Shown: positions 35,819-46,707 of the stretch, in pieces
Numbering within the stretch: the first letter of the stretch is position 1
Layout: each line of letters begins with the position of its first letter
DNA from: Tenacibaculum sp. Bg11-29
GTDB taxonomy: Bacteria > Bacteroidota > Bacteroidia > Flavobacteriales > Flavobacteriaceae
Reading direction: 5' to 3'
Assembly: GCF_002836595.1 (NCBI RefSeq)
Contig: NZ_PJBB01000003.1
Location: 1,115,001-1,179,000 of the forward strand
Length of the DNA: 64,000 bases
Made by a program: the position numbers and the translations under genes
The notes under the pieces: generated by a model
Database searches by the model: none
Told to the model about the DNA's origin: nothing
What the model saw: only the letters and a program-made list of their open reading frames with translations

Positions 35819-37714
35819 ATGTATATACACTTTAAAGAACCTAAAAGAATTAAAGAAATATTCGATGGAGAAAAATTAATTTACAAAGTTAATAATGAAA
35901 ATGAAGAAGAACTTTTTAGAATTGGTAATTTCGGTAGAGTAAATTTATTTGTTGGAAGTAATAATAGCGGGAAAAGTAGGTTTTTAAGGGCATTAGTAAA
36001 AGTTAAGGAAAATTTTGAAGTTTCTGATAAGAGGGAAAATGTATTAAAATATCATCAAGTCTTTTTAAATTATTATAATAAAGTTAATAAATCAAGTGAG
36101 GTTCTAAATGGCTTATCAGTTATTAAGTCATTAAAAAACCCATCATTTGATTTGGTTTTTAATTATAGTCATTATCAAGAAGTAATTGAAAAATATCTTT
36201 CTCAATATGACAATATTAAAAAGAATTACAATAAGTATAAAAGAAAAGATATTGTCATAGGTTTCAAAAGAGAATTAGAGTTGCTTGATTCTTTAAGTGA
36301 TTTAAAGAAAGAAATTCTATTTATAAGAAGAAATCAAGTTAACAAAAAAAAATACATACCTATTTTAAGAAGCCTACATGATAGCCCACAATTAAGAAAG
36401 GAATCTTTTAGAGGGACAGTGAAGGAAAAGTATGGAATATCTGAAGATGTATTTACAGGATTAAGTATTTTTGATAACATACAAAAACTTAAAGGGTCAG
36501 TTTTAAAAGACCGTGATAAAGTTAAACAGTTTGAAATATTTCTCTCTAAGCATTTTTTTGAAGGTAAAACAGTAACAATTACTCCAAATATAGAATCTTA
36601 TGAAATTCTTTTTGCAGTAGAAGAGAGTGAATACCCTGTTCACCATATTGGAGATGGAATACAATCTCTAATTTTAATATTGTTTCCGATTTATATAGCA
36701 AATGAAAATGATTGGTTTTTTATTGAAGAACCAGAAACTCATTTACACCCCGGTTTACAAAGAGTTTTTATAGAAACTTTATTAACAGATGATTATTTAA
36801 AAAGTAAAAATTTACGTTTTTTCTTTACTACACATTCAAATCATTTTTTAGATACATCAATAGTTAATAAAGATATTTCTATTTTTCAATTCACTAAACA
36901 AAATGATAATACTTTCTTAATTAAAAATAATATTAAGCCTGCTAAAAGTATTCTAGATGCATTAGGAGTAAATAATTCTTCTGTGTTTTTAGCAAATACT
37001 TCACTTTGGGTGGAAGGGCCAACAGATAGAAAATATTTATCTAAATTTTTAAAGCTTTACTGTAAATCAACAAATGAACAATATTTAAAAGAAGACATTA
37101 ATTTTGCATTTTTTGAATATGGTGGTAATTTAATTGCTCACTATTTATTTAATGAAAATGAGAAATTTGATGATGATGAGATTCGAGAAAACATAAATGC
37201 TTTTGCAAATGCGAATAAAATATATCTTTTAGCTGATAATGATAATGTCAAAGATGGGGATGCTAAACATTTAAGACAACAAAACTTAGAATCTTTAGCA
37301 ATTGAAAATACTTATTTTAAGTATCAAAATACGGTAGTTAAAGAAATAGAAAACTTGCTGCCAGTTAAAATTCTTAAAGATTTTATCCCTGAATTACTAA
37401 AAACCGAAAGCAGTAAAAAAATAGCAAAAGAAATAACGTTTAAAAGAGAAGATTATTCTACAGAAGGAATTGGTCAGTTTTATGAAGATTTATTTAAGAA
37501 ACATAAGGTTGAGGAAAAGGATTTTAAGGTGTTTAAAGTTCAAAATGGTACATCAACTACGTTAAAAGGTGAATACAAAAATAAACTAGCCAATTTTGTT
37601 ATTGATGGTGATTACACTTATGAAGATTTAATTGAAGATAACGATCAGTTAAAAAACCTGATTGAAGGTTTGTATCGTTTTATTAAAAATGAAAACTTAA
37701 CAGATAAAGGATAG
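35819..37714 (+). CDS. OLD-family ATPase-TOPRIM nuclease
   Basis: A 631-residue protein with an ABC-type ATPase followed by a TOPRIM nuclease. Walker A is GSNNSGKS (46-53), the signature-like GDGIQSL is at 278-284, Walker B is FIEEPE (301-306) with HLHPGLQ next, and the His switch is in FFTTHSNH (335-342). The TOPRIM motifs are VEGPTD (398-403), the aspartates in LLADNDN (470-476) and EIENLLP (509-515). This is the class 1 OLD layout. Relatives act in phage exclusion (P2 Old) and, with partners, in Gabija, PARIS or retron systems. No UvrD-like or toxin partner is adjacent, so a single-gene defence or DNA-repair role is inferred. Confidence 0.85.
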   Translation: MYIHFKEPKRIKEIFDGEKLIYKVNNENEEELFRIGNFGRVNLFVGSNNSGKSRFLRALVKVKENFEVSDKRENVLKYHQVFLNYYNKVNKSSEVLNGLSVIKSLKNPSFDLVFNYSHYQEVIEKYLSQYDNIKKNYNKYKRKDIVIGFKRELELLDSLSDLKKEILFIRRNQVNKKKYIPILRSLHDSPQLRKESFRGTVKEKYGISEDVFTGLSIFDNIQKLKGSVLKDRDKVKQFEIFLSKHFFEGKTVTITPNIESYEILFAVEESEYPVHHIGDGIQSLILILFPIYIANENDWFFIEEPETHLHPGLQRVFIETLLTDDYLKSKNLRFFFTTHSNHFLDTSIVNKDISIFQFTKQNDNTFLIKNNIKPAKSILDALGVNNSSVFLANTSLWVEGPTDRKYLSKFLKLYCKSTNEQYLKEDINFAFFEYGGNLIAHYLFNENEKFDDDEIRENINAFANANKIYLLADNDNVKDGDAKHLRQQNLESLAIENTYFKYQNTVVKEIENLLPVKILKDFIPELLKTESSKKIAKEITFKREDYSTEGIGQFYEDLFKKHKVEEKDFKVFKVQNGTSTTLKGEYKNKLANFVIDGDYTYEDLIEDNDQLKNLIEGLYRFIKNENLTDKG

Positions 37715-37768
37715 ATTTGTTAATGTTAAGTAGTTTCTATTAGAACAATAAACTTTGTAAACACACCT

Positions 37769-37850
37769 AGCCCCGATTGAAGCATTTGTTTGAGCTCTTT
37801 CGCTTTTTTCTGCGAGAAGCGAGTGAGGAAAGCGGGAAATAGCTTCAAAA
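37769..37850 (+). ncRNA. Candidate structured RNA (Flavo-1-like), pseudoknotted
   Basis: A GC-richer island in an AT-rich spacer. Pairings I can place are cccg (37772-37775) with cggg (37833-37836), tgaagc (37778-37783) with gcttca (37842-37847), and an inner hairpin cgctt (37801-37805) with aagcg (37817-37821) that extends outward. The first two cross, giving an H-type pseudoknot. The cctagccccgattgaagc ... agcgggaaatagcttc pattern recurs in Flavobacteriaceae intergenic DNA as I recall it, and may be the Flavo-1 RNA motif. It sits 55 bp after the OLD gene. Strand is assigned by the poly-A/terminator order and is uncertain. Confidence 0.5.
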
Positions 37851-37851
37851 A

Positions 37852-37893
37852 AAATACCGTCCCTAATGTTTTAAATTAAGAACGGTATTTTTA
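37852..37893. terminator. Terminator between the OLD/RNA region and the symporter gene
   Basis: aataccgt pairs with acggtatt around a 21-nt loop. T runs on the plus side and A runs on the other let it serve the convergent symporter gene as well. Confidence 0.65.
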
Positions 37894-37914
37894 TATTAAA
37901 TTTTAAATGAATAC

Positions 37915-39282
37915 TTAATCAAAAGCCCCTGTTTTTAATTTCTGAAAGTAAACTGTAGCTGCTTTTTTTACTTTCGGTGCTAAAATTAAAGTAGAAAGAA
38001 CGGTTGGTATTGCCATTAAAGCATAAGCACTATCCATTAAATTAATAACAAAATCTAATTTAATAATAGACGCTACAATAATTACTATAATATAAAAATG
38101 ATTGTAATACTTACCAGCTTTAGAGTTGGTTAAGTAACTTAAACAACTATAACCATAAAAAGAATAAGTAAATAAGGTTGAGAAGGCAAAAATTAATACG
38201 CAAACAGTTAAAATGATGCTTCCTAAGTGGTAAGGTAGTACCGAATCGAAAGCAGCTAAAGTCATTGTAATACCATTACCATCAAAATCTTTCCAGATTC
38301 CTGAAACTAATATAGCTAATGCGGTTAATGTACATACTAACAATGTATCTATTGCAGGGCCTAACATAGCAACTAACCCTTCTCTAATAGGTTCGTCAGT
38401 TTTTGCAGTACCATGCATCATCGGTGCAGTTCCTAAACCAGCTTCATTTGAAAAAGCAGCACGTTTTACACCTGTAATTATTAAGGCACCTAATGCTCCT
38501 CCTAATACTGATTTACCTGAAAAAGCATCTGTAAATATTAAGGAGATTATTGAAGGAACATCTTCAATCTTTAAAAGTAGAATTATTAAAACGGTTACTA
38601 AATATACAATTACCATTACGGGTACTAATTTACCAGCTACCTTTCCTATTCGTTGAATTCCTCCAAAAATTACTGTAGAAACAATAAAAGCAATACATAT
38701 TCCGATTAATAATTTTGCACTAAATTCATTTGATTGATTTACTTTAAAAACATCAATTATTGTTTGTGTTAATTGGTTTGCTTGAAAAGCAGGTAAAGTT
38801 CCTACCAAACCAGCTGTTGCAAAAAACACAGCTAATGGTTTCCATTTTTTACCTAAACCTTCTGTAATTACATACATTGGCCCTCCTTTAGCATTTCCTT
38901 CATCATCTTTACCTCTGTACATTATAGCTAAACTACAGGTAAAAAACTTAGTTGCCATACCAACAAAGGCACTTACCCACATCCAAAAAATGGCTCCAGG
39001 ACCTCCGGTGGCTATTGCAATGGCAACACCACTTATGTTTCCCATTCCTACGGTTGCTGCAATGGCAGATGATAAAGCTTCATAATGAGATAAATCTCCT
39101 GGTGAATCATGTTTGTCGTATTTACCTCTTAAAACAGCAATAGCATGTCCCATGTATCTAAAAGGAACTAATCCTGAATAAATAAAGAGGCATAATCCGC
39201 CACCAATTAATAATATTAATAATGGAATTCCCCATATCCATGAAGAAAAACTGGCGACTGTATTTTGAATATCAATAAACAT
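37915..39282 (-). CDS. Alanine/glycine:cation symporter (AGCS family)
   Basis: A 455-residue transporter with about 11 membrane segments that imports small neutral amino acids with sodium or protons. The AGCS marks are GDLSHYEALSSAIAATVGMGNISGVAIAI near residues 60-90, GGPGAIFWMWVSAFVGMATKF, KGGPMYVI, and RAAFSNEAGLGTAPMMHG around 275. Length is normal. It is a single gene, with terminators on both sides. Confidence 0.95.
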   Translation of the reverse strand: MFIDIQNTVASFSSWIWGIPLLILLIGGGLCLFIYSGLVPFRYMGHAIAVLRGKYDKHDSPGDLSHYEALSSAIAATVGMGNISGVAIAIATGGPGAIFWMWVSAFVGMATKFFTCSLAIMYRGKDDEGNAKGGPMYVITEGLGKKWKPLAVFFATAGLVGTLPAFQANQLTQTIIDVFKVNQSNEFSAKLLIGICIAFIVSTVIFGGIQRIGKVAGKLVPVMVIVYLVTVLIILLLKIEDVPSIISLIFTDAFSGKSVLGGALGALIITGVKRAAFSNEAGLGTAPMMHGTAKTDEPIREGLVAMLGPAIDTLLVCTLTALAILVSGIWKDFDGNGITMTLAAFDSVLPYHLGSIILTVCVLIFAFSTLFTYSFYGYSCLSYLTNSKAGKYYNHFYIIVIIVASIIKLDFVINLMDSAYALMAIPTVLSTLILAPKVKKAATVYFQKLKTGAFD

Positions 39283-39364
39283 ATGAGCGTTTTTATTTTA
39301 AGTGTAATTAATACTATTAATTTTTAAAAAAAGGTATTCGACTAATTCAATAGCAATACCATAA

Positions 39365-39411
39365 TAAAAAAGAAGTAACCTTAATTTACACTAAGGTTAC
39401 TTCTTTTTTAA
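39365..39411 (-). terminator. Terminator of the reductase-like gene
   Basis: aaaaaagaagtaacctta pairs with taaggttacttctttttt around a short loop, just past the stop of the minus-strand SDR gene, before the symporter start. Confidence 0.88.
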
Positions 39412-39419
39412 TTTTAGGC

Positions 39420-40538
39420 TTACCAATCTTCTCCTTTAAATTTTTTTGATTTAGCGTAACTAATCGTGTTTTCTAAATAGTCTTCGGTATTGTATTTTGG
39501 TATTGGTAGTATTGATTCTAATAAGCTTGTATCGTACTCATAAGGCTCGGAAGTTAGGTATTGGTTTAAATGCAAACCAATAGTTTTGTAGTAAATACTT
39601 TCTAATCTGTTTTTACCTTTTAAGAGCGCACCTCCTGTTGATGAATTTAAAATAGTAAAATTATTGAATTCCACCGCTTTTAAAATTCTTCCCATTCCTT
39701 TTACAATGTTTGTACTCTTAGAATGCACAATGTTAAGTTGTACTATTTGTTTTTGATATACGTTGGCTATTATTTTGGCAACATAATCTACAGGAATAAT
39801 ATTTAAACCTGTTTTAAAGTTTGCTGCAAGTCTAATAGAGGTATTTGCCAATGGGTTTTTATAGAAAAACTTACCTAAAAGATAATAAACCATGTAATTA
39901 GAAATAAAATAAGGAGAGTTTTTAAAAATATTACCCCCTAAAACACTAGGTCTTAATATTTGAATGGCAATGTTATTTTCTTTTCCCTTTTTTAATAAAT
40001 ACTTTTCGGTAGTGTGTTTTGCTTCTTCGTAAAAATTACGGTATTTAGGTTTTTTTGTAGTGTGATAATCATTATCAATTAACCCGCCAATATTACCAAT
40101 ACTAAATGCGGTACTTATATAAGTGAATTTTGTGATGTAAGAAGAAAATGCATTAAAAACATCTTTTGTAAATTGATAAACACCTGTAAAAATTATATCA
40201 CGTTGCGATTCATCAGTAGATAAATTTACACTTCCTGCAGAATGAATGAAAAAATTAGTTTCTTTTTTTGATAAAAAAGTTGCTGGTTTAAAGAAAGCAA
40301 CCATATCTAAAACTTTTATTTTCTGAGAAATTAAATCTTTATTTTCTGAAATAAATGTTGGAGTAGCATCATTATTCAATATGTTTTGAATTCTTTGTAA
40401 TGCTGATTTTCCATTTTTTTCTCTTACAGGAAGAAATATATGTTTAATATTATCTTGTTGTAATAATTCATAAAAAACCTGAGAACCTAAGGTTCCAGTT
40501 GTACCAGTAAGAATAACATTTATTTGATTTTGTTCCAT
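39420..40538 (-). CDS. Thioester-reductase-like SDR (male-sterility NAD-binding type)
   Basis: A 372-residue extended short-chain dehydrogenase. The NAD(P) loop is TGTTGTLGSQVF near residue 11, VDMVAFFKP-type strands follow, and the catalytic tyrosine-lysine pair is Y-E-E-A-K in FYEEAKHTTEKYL. The layout matches the NAD_binding_4 family found in fatty-acyl-CoA reductases and carboxylic-acid reductase termini, but no AMP-ligase or carrier domain is attached. It would reduce an acyl thioester or act on a lipid-linked substrate; that is inferred. It stands alone. Confidence 0.78.
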   Translation of the reverse strand: MEQNQINVILTGTTGTLGSQVFYELLQQDNIKHIFLPVREKNGKSALQRIQNILNNDATPTFISENKDLISQKIKVLDMVAFFKPATFLSKKETNFFIHSAGSVNLSTDESQRDIIFTGVYQFTKDVFNAFSSYITKFTYISTAFSIGNIGGLIDNDYHTTKKPKYRNFYEEAKHTTEKYLLKKGKENNIAIQILRPSVLGGNIFKNSPYFISNYMVYYLLGKFFYKNPLANTSIRLAANFKTGLNIIPVDYVAKIIANVYQKQIVQLNIVHSKSTNIVKGMGRILKAVEFNNFTILNSSTGGALLKGKNRLESIYYKTIGLHLNQYLTSEPYEYDTSLLESILPIPKYNTEDYLENTISYAKSKKFKGEDW

Positions 40539-40683
40539 TTCAATATATAATTAATCTTTTTTGATTAGCGGTATGGGTTTGCTTTAGGAAGAAATACAGT
40601 AACAATTGTGTAGAAAAGCATTAATTATTACAGTGTAAAAGTAGTACTTCTTTTTTAAACGTTGTTTTTGTGTTTTTAGATAA

Positions 40684-41079
40684 TTACTTACAAACCACTC
40701 CTTTTTTATTCAGAATGTCAATGTCTCTAAAAAAACCTTCTTGAATGGTACCCTCTTGAAAAATAAATGTTTTATCATGTAATACATTGTTTTCAAAAAA
40801 AGTAACCTGAAATTGATTGTCTAGAGCAAATAATTCAGGTTGCATTATTTCAAATTTAGAAAACGAATTAGCAGGTAATAAATCAATTTTCCTTCTAAAT
40901 AAAGAAGTTTTCTTTGTTTCTGAAAAACCTTGAGAAACAATAACAACCATTTCTAAATTAACTTCTTTTTTATTGATAATATATACACCCCATTCATCAG
41001 TATTATCAATTTCGTTTTTTTCTAAAACGATTGCTATTTCTACATTAGTAACTCCTGGTATATGAATGTCTTTTTTCAT
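40684..41079 (-). CDS. Conserved hypothetical protein next to pheS
   Basis: A 131-residue soluble protein that I cannot assign to a named domain. It reads as mostly beta strands (IAIVLEKNEIDNTDEWGVYI, EMVVIVSQGFSETKK, FEIMQPELFALDNQFQVTFF). Similar short proteins next to pheS occur in Flavobacteriaceae as I recall, sometimes mis-annotated as phenylalanyl-tRNA synthetase. There is no signal peptide or membrane segment. It lies 69 bp after pheS, past a terminator. Confidence 0.65.
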   Translation of the reverse strand: MKKDIHIPGVTNVEIAIVLEKNEIDNTDEWGVYIINKKEVNLEMVVIVSQGFSETKKTSLFRRKIDLLPANSFSKFEIMQPELFALDNQFQVTFFENNVLHDKTFIFQEGTIQEGFFRDIDILNKKGVVCK

Positions 41080-41096
41080 TGAAAATTTTTTTAAAA

Positions 41097-41131
41097 AGAA
41101 AGACGAAAGTTTTTTAATTCTTTCGTCTTTT
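41097..41131 (-). terminator. Terminator of pheS
   Basis: aaagacgaaag pairs with ctttcgtcttt, with a T run following on the minus strand (plus-strand tttttttaaaaagaaag side). Confidence 0.8.
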
Positions 41132-41148
41132 GTTCTATTTTTTTTGAA

Positions 41149-42168
41149 TTAAATAACTGACTTAAATTGCTCTAAGAAACGTTTGTCATTTTCATAAAAC
41201 ATTCTAATATCTGGAATTTGATATAATAACATGGCAATACGCTCAATTCCCATTCCGAATGCATATCCAGAATATTTAGTAGGATCGATATTTGCATTTT
41301 TTAATACATTTGGGTCTACCATTCCGCATCCCATAATTTCTAACCAACCTGTTCCTTTGGTAATTCTATAATCAGTTTCTGTTTCTAATCCCCAATAAAT
41401 ATCTACTTCGGCACTAGGCTCAGTAAATGGGAAATAAGAAGGTCGCAAACGAATTTTAGATTTACCGAACATTTCTTTTGTAAAATATAACAATGTTTGC
41501 TTTAAATCAGCAAACGAAACATCAGTATCTATATATAAACCTTCAACCTGATGAAAAATACAATGTGCTCTAGAAGAAATATCTTCATTTCTAAAAACAC
41601 GACCAGGAGAAATTGTTCTAATCGGTGGCGTATTGTTTTCCATATAACGAACTTGTACCGATGAGGTATGTGTTCTTAATAGGGTATCAGGGTTTTTATC
41701 AATAAAAAAAGTATCCTGCATGTCTCTTGCCGGATGATATTCTGGTAAGTTTAATGCCGTAAAGTTATGCCAGTCATCTTCAATTTCTGGACCTTCAGAA
41801 ACTGTAAATCCAATTCTATTAAAAACCTCAATAATTTGATTTTTAACCAATGATATTGGATGACGAGAACCTAAGTTAATTGGTTCTGACGGACGTGTTA
41901 AATCTCCATAAAAATTCTTATGTTCTATTGAGCCTTCTAAAGTTTCAGTTAACTCTGTAACTTTTCCTTCTGCAGATTTTTTTAGGTTGTTTAAAGCTTG
42001 TCCAAAATCTTTACGCATTGCTGCATCAACATTTTTAAACTCTGCAAATAGATCTTTTAATAATCCTTTACTTCCTAAATATTTTATTCTGAAAGCCTCA
42101 ACTTCTTCTTTAGAAGTTGCTTTAAAAGCCTTTACATCACCAATCAGTTCTTTTACTTTATCTAACAT
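41149..42168 (-). CDS. pheS: Phenylalanine-tRNA ligase alpha subunit
   Basis: A 339-residue class II synthetase subunit that pairs with PheT to charge tRNA-Phe. An N-terminal coiled coil (about 1-85, with LGSKGLLKDLFAEFKN) is followed by the catalytic core: RHPISLVKNQIIEVF, FRNEDISSRAHCIFHQVEGL as motif 2, and GYAFGMGIERIAMLLY as motif 3. I prefer the start MLDKVKELIGDV, typical of the phylum, over an ATG ten codons upstream. PheT is not in the window, so the subunits are unlinked, as is common in Bacteroidota. Confidence 0.97.
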   Translation of the reverse strand: MLDKVKELIGDVKAFKATSKEEVEAFRIKYLGSKGLLKDLFAEFKNVDAAMRKDFGQALNNLKKSAEGKVTELTETLEGSIEHKNFYGDLTRPSEPINLGSRHPISLVKNQIIEVFNRIGFTVSEGPEIEDDWHNFTALNLPEYHPARDMQDTFFIDKNPDTLLRTHTSSVQVRYMENNTPPIRTISPGRVFRNEDISSRAHCIFHQVEGLYIDTDVSFADLKQTLLYFTKEMFGKSKIRLRPSYFPFTEPSAEVDIYWGLETETDYRITKGTGWLEIMGCGMVDPNVLKNANIDPTKYSGYAFGMGIERIAMLLYQIPDIRMFYENDKRFLEQFKSVI

Positions 42169-42354
42169 CTTAATTTTTTCGGAATAATTAGGTTGCAAAT
42201 TTATGCTTTTTTAATGAAAATGTGTGTTGCTTTTTAGAAGAGTTCTTGACATATTAAGGTGAAATGAGCGAAAACGATTGAGAAAATAAAAAAAATAGGT
42301 AAATATTCTATTTTTTTAAATTTCACAAATTGGAAATTAATTATATTTGCGTAA

Positions 42355-43737
<1,383 letters not shown>

Positions 43738-43760
43738 GAATTTCTTTTTTATAAATATTT

Positions 43761-43792
43761 AAAACACGCTATATCTATAGCGTGTTTTTTTA
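43761..43792 (+). terminator. Terminator of gdhA
   Basis: aaaacacgctata pairs with tatagcgtgtttt and ends in a T run. Confidence 0.88.
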
Positions 43793-43820
43793 TTCCGTAT
43801 TTTCGGGTAAAATTTATTGA

Positions 43821-44777
43821 ATGTCTAGATCAAAAAGGAAAAATACTTTTACTGTTGCTTTTTATAATGTTGAAAATTTATTTGATATAGTAAATAACGC
43901 ATTAACTGCGGATGATGATTATACACCATCAGGTAAGCTTAAATGGAACACAACAAAATATCACCATAAAATAAAAAAAATAACATCTGTAATTAGTCAA
44001 ATTGGAAAGAATAAATCAGCCTTTCCTCCAGCTTTAGTAGGGTTAGTTGAGGTGGAAAATGCTAAAGTAGTAAAGGATTTAACGCGTCATAAAAATTTAT
44101 CAAAATTTAATTATAGTTATGTTCATTATGATTCACCTGATGAAAGAGGTATTGATGTAGCATTAATGTATAATAAAGATTTTTTTGAAGTAATTTCTAC
44201 TGATACACATTCTTTGTATTTAACAGATGATGAAGGGGAGGTGGATTATACTCGTGATTTATTAGTAGTAAAAGGAAAGTTAAATGGAGAATTAATACAT
44301 GTTTTAGTGAATCACTGGCCATCAAGAAGAGATGGAGATGAAGAAACAAAAGAGAAGCGTATAAAAGCAGCTAAGCAGGTGCAGCATGTAATTAGTGATA
44401 TAAAAGCCAAAGAAGAAAATGCAAAATTTGTTGTAATGGGTGATTTTAATGATGACCCTACAAGTGAAAGTGTAAAAGACTTTTTAGTTATTGATGATTT
44501 GTATAACCCTATGAAATCTTTATTTGAGAAAGGGGAAGGGACTTCAACTTATTATAAAGAATGGCACTTGTTTGACCAGATTATATTTTCTAGAGATTTT
44601 TTTGACACTGAAAAAAGTATACATACTTTTTTAAAAGCAACTATTTTTAAGAAAGATTGGTTGCAGTTTTATAAAGGGAAGTTTAAAGATAGCCCTTTCA
44701 GAACTTATATAGGTCCATGGTATCAAGGAGGTTATTCAGATCATTTCCCAGTATATCTTACTTTTGAAAAAAGATAA
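43821..44777 (+). CDS. Endonuclease/exonuclease/phosphatase-family protein
   Basis: A 318-residue EEP-fold metal hydrolase. The catalytic pattern runs FYNVENLFDIVNN (N and E for metal binding), LVGLVEVEN, HVLVNHWPSRRDG, VVMGDFNDDPTS and YSDHFPVY at the C-terminus. No signal peptide is seen, so it is cytoplasmic or leaderless-exported. Members cut nucleic acid or phosphodiesters; this group in Bacteroidota resembles secreted and cytosolic nucleases alike. It is a single gene, convergent with glmS across a terminator. Confidence 0.88.
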   Translation: MSRSKRKNTFTVAFYNVENLFDIVNNALTADDDYTPSGKLKWNTTKYHHKIKKITSVISQIGKNKSAFPPALVGLVEVENAKVVKDLTRHKNLSKFNYSYVHYDSPDERGIDVALMYNKDFFEVISTDTHSLYLTDDEGEVDYTRDLLVVKGKLNGELIHVLVNHWPSRRDGDEETKEKRIKAAKQVQHVISDIKAKEENAKFVVMGDFNDDPTSESVKDFLVIDDLYNPMKSLFEKGEGTSTYYKEWHLFDQIIFSRDFFDTEKSIHTFLKATIFKKDWLQFYKGKFKDSPFRTYIGPWYQGGYSDHFPVYLTFEKR

Positions 44778-44787
44778 AATTGGAAAT

Positions 44788-44825
44788 AAAAAACTCCCGA
44801 GATCTTATCTCGGGAGTTTTTTATT
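44788..44825. terminator. Bidirectional terminator
   Basis: aaaaaactcccgagat pairs with atctcgggagtttttt; it lies between the nuclease gene and the convergent glmS. Confidence 0.9.
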
Positions 44826-44841
44826 TTATAATAGGAGTTTT

Positions 44842-46698
44842 TTATTCAACAGTTACCGACTTTGCTAAGTTTCTAGGTTGGTCTACATTCTTTTCTAATA
44901 ACACAGCTATATGGTATGATAATAACTGAAAAGGTATTGTCGTTAATAACGGAGTGAAAGCTTCATCAGTATCAGGAATTTCAATTACATGATCTGCGAT
45001 TTCTTTCACTGTTGTATCTCCTTCAGTTACAATGGCAATAATTTTACCACTTCTAGATTTTATTTCTTGAATGTTACTAACAACTTTTTCATAATGGCCT
45101 TTATTAGTCGCTATTACAAAAATTGGCATATTTTCATCAATTAAAGCAATAGGTCCATGTTTCATTTCAGCAGCAGGGTATCCTTCTGCATGAATATATG
45201 AAATTTCTTTAAGTTTTAAAGCTCCTTCTAATGCTACAGGAAAATTAAAACCTCGACCTAAATATAAACAGTTTTTAGAATCTTTATAAACTTCAGCTAT
45301 TTTTTTAATCTGTGAATCGGCTTCTAATAGTTTTTCTACTTGAGCAGGAATTTGTTGTAATGTATGTAAGTAAGAGTTTACAGCAGATTTAGACAATGTT
45401 CCTTTCTCTTTAGCAAGTTTTAATGCAATTAAAGAAAGTACTGTTATTTGTGTTGTAAATGCTTTTGTTGAAGCGACTCCAATTTCAGGTCCAGCGTGTG
45501 TGTATGCACCAGCATGAGTTTCTCTAGCAATAGATGAACCAACAACATTACAAACACCAAAAACAAATGCTCCTTTTGATTTTGCTAATTTAATAGCTGC
45601 TAATGTATCAGCTGTTTCTCCAGATTGAGAAATAGCAATAACTACATCGTTTTCGTTAATAATCGGATTGCGGTATCTAAACTCAGAAGCGTATTCTACT
45701 TCAACAGGTATGCGAGCCATATCCTCAAAAAGATATTCACCAACTAAACCTGCATGCCATGAAGTACCACAAGCAACTATAATAATTCTATTTGCATTTG
45801 TGAATTTAGAAAGATTATCGTCAATACCAGCCATACGAATAATACCTTCGTCTGGTAGCATTCTTCCTCTATAAGTATCTATAATAGCTTTTGGTTGCTC
45901 GTAAATTTCTTTTAACATGAAATGATCATATCCACCTTTTTCAATTTGATCTAAGCTTAATTGAAGTTCTTGAATATTAGTGTCAATTTCTTTATCGTTT
46001 TCAATTTTACGAACTTTTATTTCTTTACCTTTTTTTATAATAGCTAGTTCACCATCTTCTAGGTAAATAGCATCTTTTGTATATTCAATAAAAGGAGATG
46101 CATCAGAAGCAACAAAAAACTCTTCATTGTTTTTTCCAACACCTATTGCAATAGGGCTTCCTAAACGAGCTACAATTAATTCGTTAGGTTTCTTTTTATC
46201 AAAAACAGCAATAGCATATGCTCCAATAACATTTGTAAGTGCTAATTGAACAGCTTTTCCTAATTTACAATTCTCATTTTTTTTAACTTCTTCAATAAGG
46301 TTAATCAATACTTCTGTGTCTGTATCACTTTTAAAAGTGTAACCTCTAGAAATTAATTCTTTTTTTAAAGTATCATAATTTTCAATAATACCATTATGAA
46401 CAATAACTAAATTTCCAGATTCAGAAACATGTGGATGAGAATTTGTGTCATTTGGTACACCATGAGTTGCCCAGCGGGTATGCCCAATTCCAATATTTCC
46501 TTTTTTTCTTTTTTCTTCTTTGTTGGTGATGATTTCTAAATCAGAAACCTTTCCTTTGGTTTTAGATAAATGTATTTTTTCTCCGTCATACATCATTATC
46601 CCAGCGCTATCATAACCTCTATATTCCAAACGTTTCAATCCGTTTATAACAATAGGGTAGGCGTCTCTATTCCCTATATATCCTGTTATTCCACACAT
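44842..46698 (-). CDS. glmS: Glutamine-fructose-6-phosphate aminotransferase
   Basis: A 618-residue enzyme that makes glucosamine 6-phosphate for peptidoglycan and other amino-sugar polymers. The N-terminal glutaminase starts with the nucleophile C2 (MCGITGYIG) and has HTRWATHG and GYDSAGI. Two SIS isomerase domains follow (SQSGETADTLAA and GRGFNFPVALEGALKLKE), and the tail ends DQPRNLAKSVTVE. There is no riboswitch-ribozyme upstream: the gene is last in an operon, 9 bp after the DUF4270 gene. Confidence 0.98.
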   Translation of the reverse strand: MCGITGYIGNRDAYPIVINGLKRLEYRGYDSAGIMMYDGEKIHLSKTKGKVSDLEIITNKEEKRKKGNIGIGHTRWATHGVPNDTNSHPHVSESGNLVIVHNGIIENYDTLKKELISRGYTFKSDTDTEVLINLIEEVKKNENCKLGKAVQLALTNVIGAYAIAVFDKKKPNELIVARLGSPIAIGVGKNNEEFFVASDASPFIEYTKDAIYLEDGELAIIKKGKEIKVRKIENDKEIDTNIQELQLSLDQIEKGGYDHFMLKEIYEQPKAIIDTYRGRMLPDEGIIRMAGIDDNLSKFTNANRIIIVACGTSWHAGLVGEYLFEDMARIPVEVEYASEFRYRNPIINENDVVIAISQSGETADTLAAIKLAKSKGAFVFGVCNVVGSSIARETHAGAYTHAGPEIGVASTKAFTTQITVLSLIALKLAKEKGTLSKSAVNSYLHTLQQIPAQVEKLLEADSQIKKIAEVYKDSKNCLYLGRGFNFPVALEGALKLKEISYIHAEGYPAAEMKHGPIALIDENMPIFVIATNKGHYEKVVSNIQEIKSRSGKIIAIVTEGDTTVKEIADHVIEIPDTDEAFTPLLTTIPFQLLSYHIAVLLEKNVDQPRNLAKSVTVE

Positions 46699-46707
46699 AG
46701 TAATTTC

